Positions 34,057 through 43,100 of a stretch of 64,000 bases of DNA are shown one piece after another; the first letter of the stretch is position 1; every line of letters begins with the position of its first letter. The stretch comes from CBDDFV01 sp965227335 (GTDB taxonomy: Bacteria; Planctomycetota; Phycisphaerae; Phycisphaerales; SM1A02): assembly GCA_965227335.1 (NCBI GenBank), contig CBDDFV010000008.1:124001-188000 (forward strand), given 5' to 3'. The notes beneath the pieces are model-generated. The model did no database searches. It was not told where the DNA came from and saw only the letters and a list, made by a program, of their open reading frames with translations. The position numbers were made by a program, and so were the translations under genes.

Positions 34057-35190
34057 ATGTCGACGACGTACGACGTCATCGTGATCGGCGTGGGGGGGAT
34101 CGGGGCCGCCGCGATCCGCGCCCTCGCCCGGCGCGGCGTCCGCGTGCTCGGTCTGGACCGCCACGGGGTTCCGAACCTGATGGGTTCGTCCGGCGGCGAC
34201 TCCCGCGTCATCCGACGCTGCTACTTCGAACATCCGGATTACGTGCCGCTCCTCGAGCGGGCGTACGAGCGGTGGCGCGATCTGGAGACGGACACCGGGC
34301 GCGACGTGCTGCGCATCACGGGCGGTCTCTACGCGGGACGTCCCGAGCAGGCGTTCATCCGTGACAACCTCGTCGCCGCCCGCCGGTATGACATTCCTCA
34401 CGAGGAGCTGGCCCACAACGAGATCGCGGCTCGCTTTCCGCAGTTCACGTTGCCCGAGGATCATGTCGCCATCTGGGAGCCCGAGGCCGGCTACGTCCGG
34501 TGTGGAGCGGCGATCACCGCGTGCGTGGAAGACGCCTCGCTTCATGGCGCGCACGTGCATGGCCTGGAGCCGGCTCGAGCCTGGTCCGCGACCGCCCATG
34601 GCGTGGTCGTGGAGACGGAGAAAGATCGCTACCACGCGGATCGGCTCGTCGTCTGCGGCGGGCCGTGGGCGGCGTCGCTGCTCGACGTGCCCGAGATCCA
34701 TCTGACGGTGACGCGACAGACGCTGGCGTGGGTCTGGCCGCGCACGGCCGGCGTCTTTACATCGGAGAACTTCCCGGTCTGGGCGATCGATGATCCCGCG
34801 GGCTACGTGTATTACGGATTCCCGCTCGGCGCCGACGGACCCGGCCTCAAGGTCGCCCGCCACCACATCGGGCCGCCGACTGATCCGGACGTTGACGAAC
34901 GACGCTATGGTCAGGCGGACGAGGCGGAGATCCGGGCGATTCTCGACGCCTGGCTGCCCGATGCGAACGGACCGCTGCTCAACGGACGCGTCTGTCTCTA
35001 CACGAACTCGACGGACGGGCACTTCATCATCGATCGCGCGCCTTCCTCTGACCGCGTCGTGTTCGCGGCCGGAATGAGCGGGCACGGCTTCAAGTTCGCC
35101 AGCGTGATCGGCGATGCGCTGGCGGATCTCGCCCTCGACGCACGAACCGAACTGCCGATCGGGTTCCTGTCGCTTGGAAGATTTCAGTAG
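34057..35190 (+). CDS. solA: N-methyl-L-tryptophan/sarcosine oxidase family flavoenzyme
   Basis: 377 residues. It is an FAD amine oxidase demethylating N-methyl amino acids with release of formaldehyde and peroxide. The FAD Rossmann motif GVGGIGAAA is at residues 11-19. The Cys that carries covalent flavin in monomeric sarcosine oxidase is conserved as C313 in VCLYTNSTD, followed by HFIID. MSGHGFKFASVIG near the C-terminus matches the family. Length is close to the 372-390 usual. SolA and MSOX cannot be separated by sequence alone. Leaderless start is likely. Confidence 0.85.
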   Translation: MSTTYDVIVIGVGGIGAAAIRALARRGVRVLGLDRHGVPNLMGSSGGDSRVIRRCYFEHPDYVPLLERAYERWRDLETDTGRDVLRITGGLYAGRPEQAFIRDNLVAARRYDIPHEELAHNEIAARFPQFTLPEDHVAIWEPEAGYVRCGAAITACVEDASLHGAHVHGLEPARAWSATAHGVVVETEKDRYHADRLVVCGGPWAASLLDVPEIHLTVTRQTLAWVWPRTAGVFTSENFPVWAIDDPAGYVYYGFPLGADGPGLKVARHHIGPPTDPDVDERRYGQADEAEIRAILDAWLPDANGPLLNGRVCLYTNSTDGHFIIDRAPSSDRVVFAAGMSGHGFKFASVIGDALADLALDARTELPIGFLSLGRFQ

Positions 35191-35231
35191 CGGGTTCGTC
35201 TGGTCAGGCGATTCCTTCCCGCCGAACGACA

Positions 35232-35265
35232 ACGCCGCCGAGGAGTGCAAAGTCCTCGGCGGCGT
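35232..35265. terminator. strong 13-bp hairpin between convergent genes
   Basis: ACGCCGCCGAGGA pairs perfectly with TCCTCGGCGGCGT around an 8-nt loop (GTGCAAAG). It sits between the solA-like gene and the convergent EF-hand gene and could stop transcription from both sides, though the T tracts are weak. Confidence 0.65.
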
Positions 35266-35311
35266 CTCTGCCTCAACGGTTCTGTCCTGAGCAGACGTCG
35301 GGCGTTTCAGA

Positions 35312-36061
35312 TCAGATCGTCGGACGCGGGCCCGGCTTCGGACCACGACGGCCGCGCCCGGGACGGTCCCCGCCCCGCTCCGCCCCGCGGTGGCGACGGG
35401 CGGCACGGCGTTCTTCATCGCTGACGACGCCGTCGCCGTCCGCGTCGAACCGTTCGAGCCGCTTCGCTTTCGCCGCCGCCTTCTCCGCGTCGCTGATCGT
35501 TCCGTCGCCATTCGTGTCGAGACGCTGTTTCAGCGCGGCGCGGCGGTGCATCATCCGACGCATCGCGCGGCCGTTGAACGCGGGTTCACCGGCCGCTTCC
35601 CGCGCCGCCCGAGCGGCCGACCGCTCATCCTGGTTGAGCTTCCCGTCGCCGTCCGCGTCAAACGCCTCCAGCGCATCCGCCCGGGCCTGTTCGATTCGCT
35701 GTCGAATCGACGTCCGCATCGCCGTGCGTTCGGCTTCATCAAGAGCGCCGTCGCCGTTCGTATCGAACTGCTGCAGCATCTTCGCCTTCCGCTCCTGTCG
35801 TTTCGCTTCGAACTCGGCGCGGATGGCGGCCCGCTCCGTCTCATTGATGACGCCGTCGCCGTCGGCGTCGAACTGTTCGAGCATCCGGGCCCGGCGATGC
35901 TCCGCTCGCTCGCCGCGCGGCGAATCAACGGCGCGCGGCTGCGATCGGAGGCCGTCCCTGGGAGCGGACGCGGCCTGAGCCGGCGCGGCGAGGGTCAGGA
36001 GAAGGCTGGCGCCGAACGCGCCGGCGAGGATCCGAACATCGGGGCGTGTGAACTTCGTCAT
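35312..36061 (-). CDS. exported protein with five EF-hand calcium loops
   Basis: 249 residues. A signal peptide (residues 1-31, LLTLAAPAQAASA) precedes five EF-hand loops of 12 residues: DADGDGVINETE, DTNGDGALDEAE, DADGDGKLNQDE, DTNGDGTISDAE and DADGDGVVSDEE. All carry the Asp, Asn/Asp, Asp and terminal Glu ligands, so calcium binding is expected outside the cytoplasm. The C-terminal 25 residues are a basic Gly/Arg/Pro tail. ATG at 36061 has GGAG 9 nt upstream. Single-gene unit; no enzymatic domain. Confidence 0.85.
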   Translation of the reverse strand: MTKFTRPDVRILAGAFGASLLLTLAAPAQAASAPRDGLRSQPRAVDSPRGERAEHRRARMLEQFDADGDGVINETERAAIRAEFEAKRQERKAKMLQQFDTNGDGALDEAERTAMRTSIRQRIEQARADALEAFDADGDGKLNQDERSAARAAREAAGEPAFNGRAMRRMMHRRAALKQRLDTNGDGTISDAEKAAAKAKRLERFDADGDGVVSDEERRAARRHRGAERGGDRPGRGRRGPKPGPRPTI

Positions 36062-36252
36062 GAATCAGAACTCCATGGGTTGGGCGGGGCCGGTGCGGTC
36101 CCGCATGAAACTCCCACGTTTGTGGTACGTAGAGGACAGCGGCCGTATCCCCGCCTCGACAGGAATTGTGACGTCCGGGAAAATGGCTTTCGCCCGCCGG
36201 ATCCGATCTTCGCCGCCGATCCCCGCCCTGCCCCGCCCCGAGACGCCGACCC

Positions 36253-36882
36253 ATGGCCCGACTCGACGCCGATCGCGATTCGCTTGACCGCCTCGTCCTG
36301 ACCTGCCGCCCGGTCGCGGCCCCCGTGGTCGGCCTCACGGCGGGGACGGTCATGCTCGTGTGGGCCGTCGTCAACGTCCTCCGCGGTCCGATCACGCCGG
36401 ACGCCGTCTCCTGGCCCGCCGGCGTCGGCATGTTCTTTCTCGTCGGCGGCGCGGCTCTTGGTCGGTGGTGGACGGCCGTGGCGGACGTCTCGTCGCGGTC
36501 GCTCCGGTGGCATGAACGTCGGATCACCGGACGCCTCGACGGCGAGATTCCGTTCGACGACATCGTCGCGGTGGATGTCGTCGTGGCGCCCGGCTCAGGA
36601 GGTGAGCGACGCCGTCGTCGGATGCTCGTCGTGCGCCGTCGCGACGGGACGACAACGCCATGCTCGATTGCCCGCGTGGCGACGAAGCGAGACGTGGATG
36701 AACTGCACGCGATCGCCACCCTGTTGCGGGCGGAGATCGGCTTGCCGGAGGGCGAATCGGCGTTGGTGAGCGCGGTCCGGTCCGCGTCGAGTCTGCCGCT
36801 CGCGGTGCGGGCCTTGTGCGATGATCATGGACTGTCCGTCGCCGCCGCGCGTCGGCTGGCCCGCACGATCCGATCCGTCTGA
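36253..36882 (+). CDS. membrane protein of unknown function
   Basis: 209 residues. Two helices at about 22-44 and 53-72 are followed by a soluble domain with a PH-like beta pattern (EIPFDDIVAVDVVVAPGSG, then RRRMLVVRRRDG) and a helical C-terminus. No family was identified. No clear ribosome site precedes the ATG. It lies 39 bp before the SLC13 gene, which has its own candidate promoter. Confidence 0.6.
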   Translation: MARLDADRDSLDRLVLTCRPVAAPVVGLTAGTVMLVWAVVNVLRGPITPDAVSWPAGVGMFFLVGGAALGRWWTAVADVSSRSLRWHERRITGRLDGEIPFDDIVAVDVVVAPGSGGERRRRRMLVVRRRDGTTTPCSIARVATKRDVDELHAIATLLRAEIGLPEGESALVSAVRSASSLPLAVRALCDDHGLSVAAARRLARTIRSV

Positions 36883-36909
36883 CCGGTTTCGCGGATCGCG
36901 CGGCTGCGA

Positions 36910-36915
36910 TAGGCT
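36910..36915 (+). promoter_or_regulatory. candidate -10 element for leaderless transcript (TAGGCT)
   Basis: TAGGCT ends 6 nt before the ATG at 36922 of the SLC13 transporter; no ribosome site is present. Confidence 0.4.
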
Positions 36916-36921
36916 GCCGGC

Positions 36922-38547
36922 ATGCCTGACCGTCACGCCATTGCGCAGCGAACAAGGGGCTCTCGTCCGTGGGGGCCGCGTATCGGATTCTGGCTCGGTG
37001 TCGCGGCGTTCTTCGGTCTGCTGTTCTTCGTCGAGCCTGATCCGGCCCGGCCTGCGGTCGGGTCGATGGCGGCGATCGCGGTCTTGATGGCGATCTGGTG
37101 GATTACGGACGCCATTCCGCTGGCGGCGACCGCCTTGCTGCCGCTCGTGTTGTTTCCGTTGCTCGGCGTGTTGTCGGGCGCCGAGACGGCGCCGGTGTAC
37201 GTCAATAGCGTGGTTTTCCTCTTTATCGGCGGCTTCATGATTGCCCTTGCGATGGAGCAGTGGGGGCTGCACCAACGCATCGCCTGGTGGATCATCCGGC
37301 GGATCGGCGGCGGGCCGTCGCGTCTGGTGCTGAGCTTCATGGTCGCCTCCGCGTTCCTGTCAATGTGGATCTCCAACACGGCGACTGCGATCATGATGCT
37401 TGCGATCGCGCTGGCGATCATCGGCGAGCAGGAGCGGCTGCTGGGGGCGGAGACCATGCGCCGTCACAGCACCGCGCTGCTGTTGGGCGTGGCGTACGGC
37501 GCGTCGATCGGCGGGCTCGCGACGCTGGTTGGGACGCCCCCGAACCTGGCGTTCGTACGGATCATGCAGATCACCTTCCCCGCGGCGCCCCCCGTGTCGT
37601 TCGGTCAGTGGATGCTCTTCGGACTGCCGTTGTCCGTCCTGCTCCTGCTCATCGTCTGGCTCCTGCTGACGCGCGTCTTCTATCGCACTCCCGAAGCCGT
37701 GCGTCTCGGCGACGACGCCATCTCCGAAGCCGCCGCCACGCTGGGTCCGATGAGCTTCGCCGAACGCGCCGTGCTCGGGGTGTTCGCGACGACGGCGATG
37801 CTTTGGCTGTTCCGGGCCGACCTCTCGCTCGGCGGTCTGACCGTTCCCGGATGGACGCGTCTCCTGCCGGATCATGTGGGCGCCATGATGGATGACGGCG
37901 TGGTCGCCGTGGCCATGGCCCTGCTGTTGTTCCTGATTCCATCCGGTGTCGGGGCGAGCGCGGGCGGCCCGCGTCGCCTGCTGGACCACGACGTTTTCGG
38001 ACGCATCCCGTGGGCGGTCGTGCTGCTCTTCGGCGGCGGATTCGCCCTGGCCGAAGGGTTCCAGGCGTCCGGCCTGTCGGCCGTCATCGTGGAGCAGTGC
38101 GCCGGCCTGGAAGGCGCCCCGCCCGTCATGCTGGTGGGAGCCGCCGCCGGCGGGCTCACCTTCCTGACCGAACTCACTTCCAACACCGCCACGACGCAGT
38201 TGATGCTGCCGGTCCTCGGCGCGACGGCGGAGTCCATGCAGATCCATCCGCTCCTGCTCATGATCCCCGCCACGATCTCCGCCTCGCTCGCCTTCATGAT
38301 GCCGGTGGCGACGCCGCCGAACGCGATCATCTTTGGCAGCGGACGCGTGCGCATCGCGGAAATGGCGAAAGTCGGCTTCGTCATCAACCTGATCGGCGTC
38401 GTGTGCGTCACCGTGCTGTTCATGACCCTTGGACGCGTGGTGTTCGAGATTGACGACTTGACGCCGCCCGCGTGGGCGACTCCTGCCGTCCCGTCCGACG
38501 GGTCGGAAGACGCCGGCGTCACCCGTCCGGCCGAAGGGGAACATTGA
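36922..38547 (+). CDS. SLC13/DASS family sodium-coupled anion transporter
   Basis: 541 residues, about eleven helices. The two SNT motifs that bind sodium and substrate are present: WISNTATAIMML near residue 150 and LTSNTATTQLML near 422. The signature AFMMPVATPPNAIIFGSG near 455 is typical of dicarboxylate or sulfate members. It would import an anion such as succinate, with sodium. It overlaps the Na/Pi cotransporter gene by one base (TGATG), so translation is coupled. Confidence 0.9.
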   Translation: MPDRHAIAQRTRGSRPWGPRIGFWLGVAAFFGLLFFVEPDPARPAVGSMAAIAVLMAIWWITDAIPLAATALLPLVLFPLLGVLSGAETAPVYVNSVVFLFIGGFMIALAMEQWGLHQRIAWWIIRRIGGGPSRLVLSFMVASAFLSMWISNTATAIMMLAIALAIIGEQERLLGAETMRRHSTALLLGVAYGASIGGLATLVGTPPNLAFVRIMQITFPAAPPVSFGQWMLFGLPLSVLLLLIVWLLLTRVFYRTPEAVRLGDDAISEAAATLGPMSFAERAVLGVFATTAMLWLFRADLSLGGLTVPGWTRLLPDHVGAMMDDGVVAVAMALLLFLIPSGVGASAGGPRRLLDHDVFGRIPWAVVLLFGGGFALAEGFQASGLSAVIVEQCAGLEGAPPVMLVGAAAGGLTFLTELTSNTATTQLMLPVLGATAESMQIHPLLLMIPATISASLAFMMPVATPPNAIIFGSGRVRIAEMAKVGFVINLIGVVCVTVLFMTLGRVVFEIDDLTPPAWATPAVPSDGSEDAGVTRPAEGEH

Positions 38548-40292
38548 TGCCCGACCTCGCTCTCGGCCAGTTGACGATGGGTCTCCTCGGCGGACTGGCG
38601 TTGTTCCTGTTCGGCATGCAGCAGATGACCGATGCGCTCAAGGTCGCCGCCGGCGCCGGTCTCCGCAGCGTCCTGGGGCGGCTGACCGGCAACCGCTTCG
38701 CCGCCGCGTTCACCGGGGCGTGCGTCACCGCCGTGATCCAGTCGTCGTCGGTGACGAGCGTGCTCGTGGTCGGCTTCGTGACGGCCGGACTGATGACGCT
38801 CCCGCAGTCGATCGGCGTGATCATGGGCGCCAATATCGGCACGACCGTCACCGCGCAGATCATCGCCTTCAGCGTCACCGAGCATGCGCTGGCGATCATC
38901 GCGGCCGGCTTCGCGATGATGTTCATCCTTCCCGGCAAGCGATGGCGGCAGTACGGCGCCATGATCTTCGGCCTCGGGCTCGTCTTCGTCGGCATGGGCG
39001 TGATGAGCGACGCCACGCGGCCCCTGCGCACCTTCGAACCCTTCATTGACGCCATGCGCCAGATGGATGAGGCCTGGCTCGCCATCCTGGTCGCGGCGGG
39101 GTTCACGGCGCTCGTGCAGAGTTCGTCTGCGACCACCGGGATCGTCATCGTGCTCGCCGGCCAGGGATTCATCACCCTCGAAGCAGGCATCGCCCTGATC
39201 TTCGGCGCGAACATCGGCACCTGCGTCACCGCCGTGCTCGCGGCCATCGGCAAGCCCGCCGAGGCGAAGCAGGCGGCCGGCGTGCATCTGGTGTTCAACG
39301 TGCTCGGCGTCCTGATCTGGCTCCCGTTCATCGAACACCTCGCGATGTTCGTGAACATGATCTCGCCGGCGGCGGCGGACGTCGAGGGCGCGGCCCGACT
39401 CGCGGCGGACACGCCACGGCAGATCGCGAACGCCCACACCATCTTCAATATCGCCAACACCGTGATCTTCATCTGGTTCACGGGACCGCTGGCGTGGGTG
39501 ATGGTGCGGGTGATCCGGAAACGACCCGAGAAAACACCCGCCGCCGCCCGTCCGCAGCATCTCGATCCGGTGTACCTGCCGACGCCGCCTCTCGCCCTGG
39601 ATGCGATCAGCCGGGAAACCGTGCGCCTGGGCGAGCAGGTGATCGAACTCGCCGCCGACGCCCGGCGGGCCATCGTCGCCGGGAGTGAGCAGGATCTCGA
39701 TGCGATCGTGGTGCGCGCTGAGTACACCGAGCGTCTGTATGACGCGATCAGCGACTACGTCCGGCAGCTGACCGTCGAGAGCCTCACCAGTGACGACAGC
39801 CGACGGCTGAACAGTCTCACCGCCGTCGCCGCCCACATCCAGAACGCGAGCGAGACCATCGCGTTGAACTTCACCGACATCGGACGGGAGCGTCTCGAAC
39901 ATCGCGTCCACTTCGGCGCCCATACCCTGGAGCAGATCAGCGACCTCGGCGCGATGGTCCGGGAGGCGATGCGGCTGGCGATTCAGTCGATCGAGGATCC
40001 GTCCGTCGCCCCGCAGGTCATTGCGATGAAGCCGGACATCCAGACCCGCGCGGCGGAGACCTTTGAGCACCTCATGCACCGCCTTCGCGCCGGCGACCCG
40101 AACCGCGCCGTGCTCTTCCGGCTCGAGTCGCACATCGTCGAGATGCTGCAACGGCTCTATTACTTCGCGAAGAAGATCGCCAAGACAACCGTCCGACCCG
40201 ATGACAGCGCGGTCGCGCCGCCGCCGAGCGAGGGTGACGACGGCGCGGTCGCGGACGCCGAAGCGAATCCGCCGGAATCCCCGCGTGCCTGA
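38547..40292 (+). CDS. Na/Pi cotransporter with C-terminal PhoU-like domain
   Basis: 581 residues. The two QSSS repeats of the NptA/SLC34 family are at about residues 65 (VIQSSSVTSVLVV) and 191 (LVQSSSATTGIVI), each in inverted halves with GANIGTT and GANIGTC. Residues from about 360 form a helical PhoU-like domain. It moves phosphate with sodium, probably as an exporter or low-affinity importer. It starts in the stop of the SLC13 gene. The C-terminal 25 residues are acidic and low in complexity. Confidence 0.92.
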   Translation: MPDLALGQLTMGLLGGLALFLFGMQQMTDALKVAAGAGLRSVLGRLTGNRFAAAFTGACVTAVIQSSSVTSVLVVGFVTAGLMTLPQSIGVIMGANIGTTVTAQIIAFSVTEHALAIIAAGFAMMFILPGKRWRQYGAMIFGLGLVFVGMGVMSDATRPLRTFEPFIDAMRQMDEAWLAILVAAGFTALVQSSSATTGIVIVLAGQGFITLEAGIALIFGANIGTCVTAVLAAIGKPAEAKQAAGVHLVFNVLGVLIWLPFIEHLAMFVNMISPAAADVEGAARLAADTPRQIANAHTIFNIANTVIFIWFTGPLAWVMVRVIRKRPEKTPAAARPQHLDPVYLPTPPLALDAISRETVRLGEQVIELAADARRAIVAGSEQDLDAIVVRAEYTERLYDAISDYVRQLTVESLTSDDSRRLNSLTAVAAHIQNASETIALNFTDIGRERLEHRVHFGAHTLEQISDLGAMVREAMRLAIQSIEDPSVAPQVIAMKPDIQTRAAETFEHLMHRLRAGDPNRAVLFRLESHIVEMLQRLYYFAKKIAKTTVRPDDSAVAPPPSEGDDGAVADAEANPPESPRA

Positions 40293-40368
40293 GAGTTCGC
40301 TCGAACCGACGCCGCTCGCGTGCGAATAGATCTCCGACGCCCATAACGCCCGCTCCCGGGGTCCTGAC

Positions 40369-41826
40369 GTGATCAACGCCGAACCTGGTCGACGCGTCGG
40401 CCGCGCGTTCCTCCGCGCCGCCGCCGCTCTTGCTCTCGCCGTTCTGTTGCTCTTTCTCGCCCTGCCGCCGCAGCAGTTCGGGCCGCTGATTCTCGTGGCC
40501 CTGGTCCCGTTGCTGATTGGTCTCGCGCGGGCCCGGTGGATCGTCGGCCTCGCGGCGGGACCGGTCGTGATGGGCGCCTTCGCCCTGATCTATACGCTCG
40601 GATTCACGCCGCGCATTCTTGAACGACCGTTGCCGGGCGGCGCGATGGTGCTCTGCGTGATCTTCGGCTGCACGCTCGGCCTTCCGTTCGCGGCGGCGGC
40701 GGGCGGCGTCCGGACGCTGCGTCGCGTCTTCATCGTCAGCGCGGTGGCGGTCTGTGCGGAAGGCCTCCTGCTCTGGACCGTGCCCGCCCACCTCGCGCTT
40801 GCGCTCGCCCGCGAACCGCTCGCCCTCGCGGTCGCGGCCGTCGGCTCGATCTGGGCGGTGACCTTCCTCGTGTGGTGGACGAACGCAAGCCTCGCTGCGT
40901 GGCGCCTCACGCGGGAACGTCGCTTTGTCTGCGCCGCCGCCGCGCCGATCGCCCTCGCGGGTCTCCTTCAGGGCGTTCGTCTCGTGGGGGCGCCGGCGAG
41001 TGCGGACGCCGCCGATCTCGTCGCCATCCAGACGAACGAGACGCTCGCCCTGCCGGCGTGGCGAGATCTGCACCTCGCCGCCAGTCGCGCCGACGGCGAC
41101 GTCGCGCCGGACCTCGTGGTGTGGCCCGAACTGTCGGCGACGTTCCTGGCCCCGGGCGGAAGCGACCGGCTCCTGCGCGGGCTGGCCGCGCATCCTGACG
41201 CGGCGCCGTTCGTCACGACCTTTCCGACCCCGGGTCCTGATCCCGAGCGTGATTTCAACACGGCGGTGGTGTTCTCCGCGGACGGCGTTTCGGCGCCGTA
41301 TCACAAGCGGCATCCGTACGCCGACGAAGCGACGTTTCACGCGCCGGGCGAGGCGGCGGTGACCGTTTCGTGCGGGGGTCTCTACTACGGTCTCGCGATC
41401 TGCTTCGATTCCTGCTTCCCCGCGACGATGCGAGACTGCGCCCGCACCGGAACCGCCGACGATCCGGCCGCCCGACCCGATGTGATCCTCCTGCCGACGC
41501 TCGATCCGCCCGACCACACCGGACTCATCCAGGCGATGCACGCGGCGTCCACGCCGTTTCGCGCGGCGGAGACCGGCCGTCCGATCGTGCGGGCCGACAT
41601 CACCGCCGCGTCGATGATCGTCGGACCGGACGGCGCCATCCTCGTCGAAGCCCCGCCCGGCGAAACGGTGATTCGCGCCCGCACGCCGCTCGCCCGGCGC
41701 GATCCTCCCGCGCTGTTCGTCGGCGACGGCGTCCTGTACGCCTGCGTCGTCGCGGTCGGGGTCGCGGCGGTGGTGCGGCGGCGTCAGCGCACGGAGGAAC
41801 GCATCCCGGCGGCCGCGCCGACGTGA
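40369..41826 (+). CDS. membrane-anchored nitrilase-superfamily protein, Lnt-like
   Basis: 485 residues. Five or six helices (to about 215) are followed by a nitrilase domain, the architecture of apolipoprotein N-acyltransferase. The catalytic triad is intact: Glu254 in VVWPELSA, Lys313 in YHKRHPYADE and Cys345 in LAICFDSCFP. A final helix (about 458-474) is also in the Lnt position. Sequence detail otherwise departs from Lnt, so it may N-acylate lipoproteins or act on another amine. GTG start at 40369 is the earliest sensible one. It follows the Na/Pi gene by 76 bp. Confidence 0.7.
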   Translation: MINAEPGRRVGRAFLRAAAALALAVLLLFLALPPQQFGPLILVALVPLLIGLARARWIVGLAAGPVVMGAFALIYTLGFTPRILERPLPGGAMVLCVIFGCTLGLPFAAAAGGVRTLRRVFIVSAVAVCAEGLLLWTVPAHLALALAREPLALAVAAVGSIWAVTFLVWWTNASLAAWRLTRERRFVCAAAAPIALAGLLQGVRLVGAPASADAADLVAIQTNETLALPAWRDLHLAASRADGDVAPDLVVWPELSATFLAPGGSDRLLRGLAAHPDAAPFVTTFPTPGPDPERDFNTAVVFSADGVSAPYHKRHPYADEATFHAPGEAAVTVSCGGLYYGLAICFDSCFPATMRDCARTGTADDPAARPDVILLPTLDPPDHTGLIQAMHAASTPFRAAETGRPIVRADITAASMIVGPDGAILVEAPPGETVIRARTPLARRDPPALFVGDGVLYACVVAVGVAAVVRRRQRTEERIPAAAPT

Positions 41827-41862
41827 TCGGCTACACTGCGCCGCGGAGTCAGGGAGGCGAGG

Positions 41863-43023
41863 GTGCGCAATGGGGCCGACGGGAGCGGGACCGCGACAAC
41901 CGGGAGCGGCGTGACTGCGCGCGAACTCTGGCTGATCGCAGTCGCGGCGATCGCGGTCCGTATGGTCATGAGTCTCGCGACGATCCTCATCACTGGCGAC
42001 GACTGGCGAACGTTCGCTGAACTCCGCGACGGCGAACAGTTCATGGCGTTCGCCCAGGCGTGGATCGACCCCGACGTCGCGGTCGACGACTACACGCTCC
42101 GGCTCTTCCCGCTGCAGCCGCTGCTCACCGGACTGCTCCACGCCGCCGGCGTCCCGCTCACCACCGCGGCCGTCACCCCAAGCTGGCTGCTCGCCGGCCT
42201 GGCCGCCGCGCTGAGCGCCATGCTCTTCCGCGACCGTCGCGTCGGCTGGGGCATGGTGCTGCTGACGCCCACGTGGCTGATCAACTCGTCGCTGATCTCC
42301 AACGAGCCGTTGATGCTGACGCTGACGCTGATTGGCGGGCTCATGCTCGTCCGTCGTGATCGCATCGGCGAGACCGGGCGTCTCGGATGGCCGCGCTCGA
42401 CGATCGGCGGCGTGAGTTTCGGCCTCGCCGGGCTCGCCCGCCCGGTCGCCGTCTTCGGCGCGCTGGGCGCCTTCGCCGCGTCGGTCATCCGCGGCGATTG
42501 GAAGCGCGGCGTCGCGACAGGCGTGATCGCCGTTATCGTCCTGGGCGTCGGACTCGCCGTCGTTCGCGCGCGATTCGGCTCAGCCTTCGTCAGCTACGCC
42601 GGATACACCTCCCACGAGCAGGCCTACGGCGGCGGCATGTTCACCTGGCCGTTTCACGCGCTGCTGACCGTCCCGGGCCGCGACGGCGTCCCGCTCTGGA
42701 AGATCGGGTGGATCTGGGCCCACGTCGGGCTGGTGCTTCTGGGATGCGTGCTCGCCGCGGTGCAGCTTTGGCGCGCCGACGGGGCCGGGGATCGGGGGCG
42801 GGCCCACCTGGCGTTCTGGTGGCTGATCGGCAACACGATCTTCGTGCTGTGCCTTGAGGGACGCTGGGCGTTTGGCGAGTTCCATCGGTTCATCGTGCCG
42901 GCCCTGCCGCCGCTGCTGTACGTCGGGCGAGGACTGCTGCCGACCGGCCGGTGGTGGTGGTGGCTTCCCCTCGGCGGGGCGTCGATCGCGCTCGGTTTGC
43001 TCGGCTTCGCTGATCTCATCTGA
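41863..43023 (+). CDS. multi-spanning membrane protein, possible GT-C glycosyltransferase
   Basis: 386 residues with about nine helices. An early hydrophilic loop contains DDWRTFAELRDGEQF and later AGLARPVAVFG resembles the RP-containing motif in PIG-V and PMT-like GT-C proteins; this is weak evidence. Such enzymes transfer mannose or other sugars from lipid carriers. The GTG start has AGGGAGGCGAG upstream, and a TACACT hexamer at 41831 could be its -10. It may be cotranscribed with the Lnt-like gene. Confidence 0.55.
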   Translation: MRNGADGSGTATTGSGVTARELWLIAVAAIAVRMVMSLATILITGDDWRTFAELRDGEQFMAFAQAWIDPDVAVDDYTLRLFPLQPLLTGLLHAAGVPLTTAAVTPSWLLAGLAAALSAMLFRDRRVGWGMVLLTPTWLINSSLISNEPLMLTLTLIGGLMLVRRDRIGETGRLGWPRSTIGGVSFGLAGLARPVAVFGALGAFAASVIRGDWKRGVATGVIAVIVLGVGLAVVRARFGSAFVSYAGYTSHEQAYGGGMFTWPFHALLTVPGRDGVPLWKIGWIWAHVGLVLLGCVLAAVQLWRADGAGDRGRAHLAFWWLIGNTIFVLCLEGRWAFGEFHRFIVPALPPLLYVGRGLLPTGRWWWWLPLGGASIALGLLGFADLI

Positions 43024-43100
43024 AGTTGACGATGCTCTTGGGTCGCAAGACGCCGGGCGCCTATGGTGTGAGAACATCCCCCGATCGCCGGAGCGCCATC

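Noticed and set aside
37872..40376. An 834-codon minus-strand open frame opposite the SLC13 and Na/Pi genes
   Set aside because: The plus-strand frames contain clear SNT and QSSS transporter motifs; the opposite frame is low-complexity His/Asp/Arg sequence.
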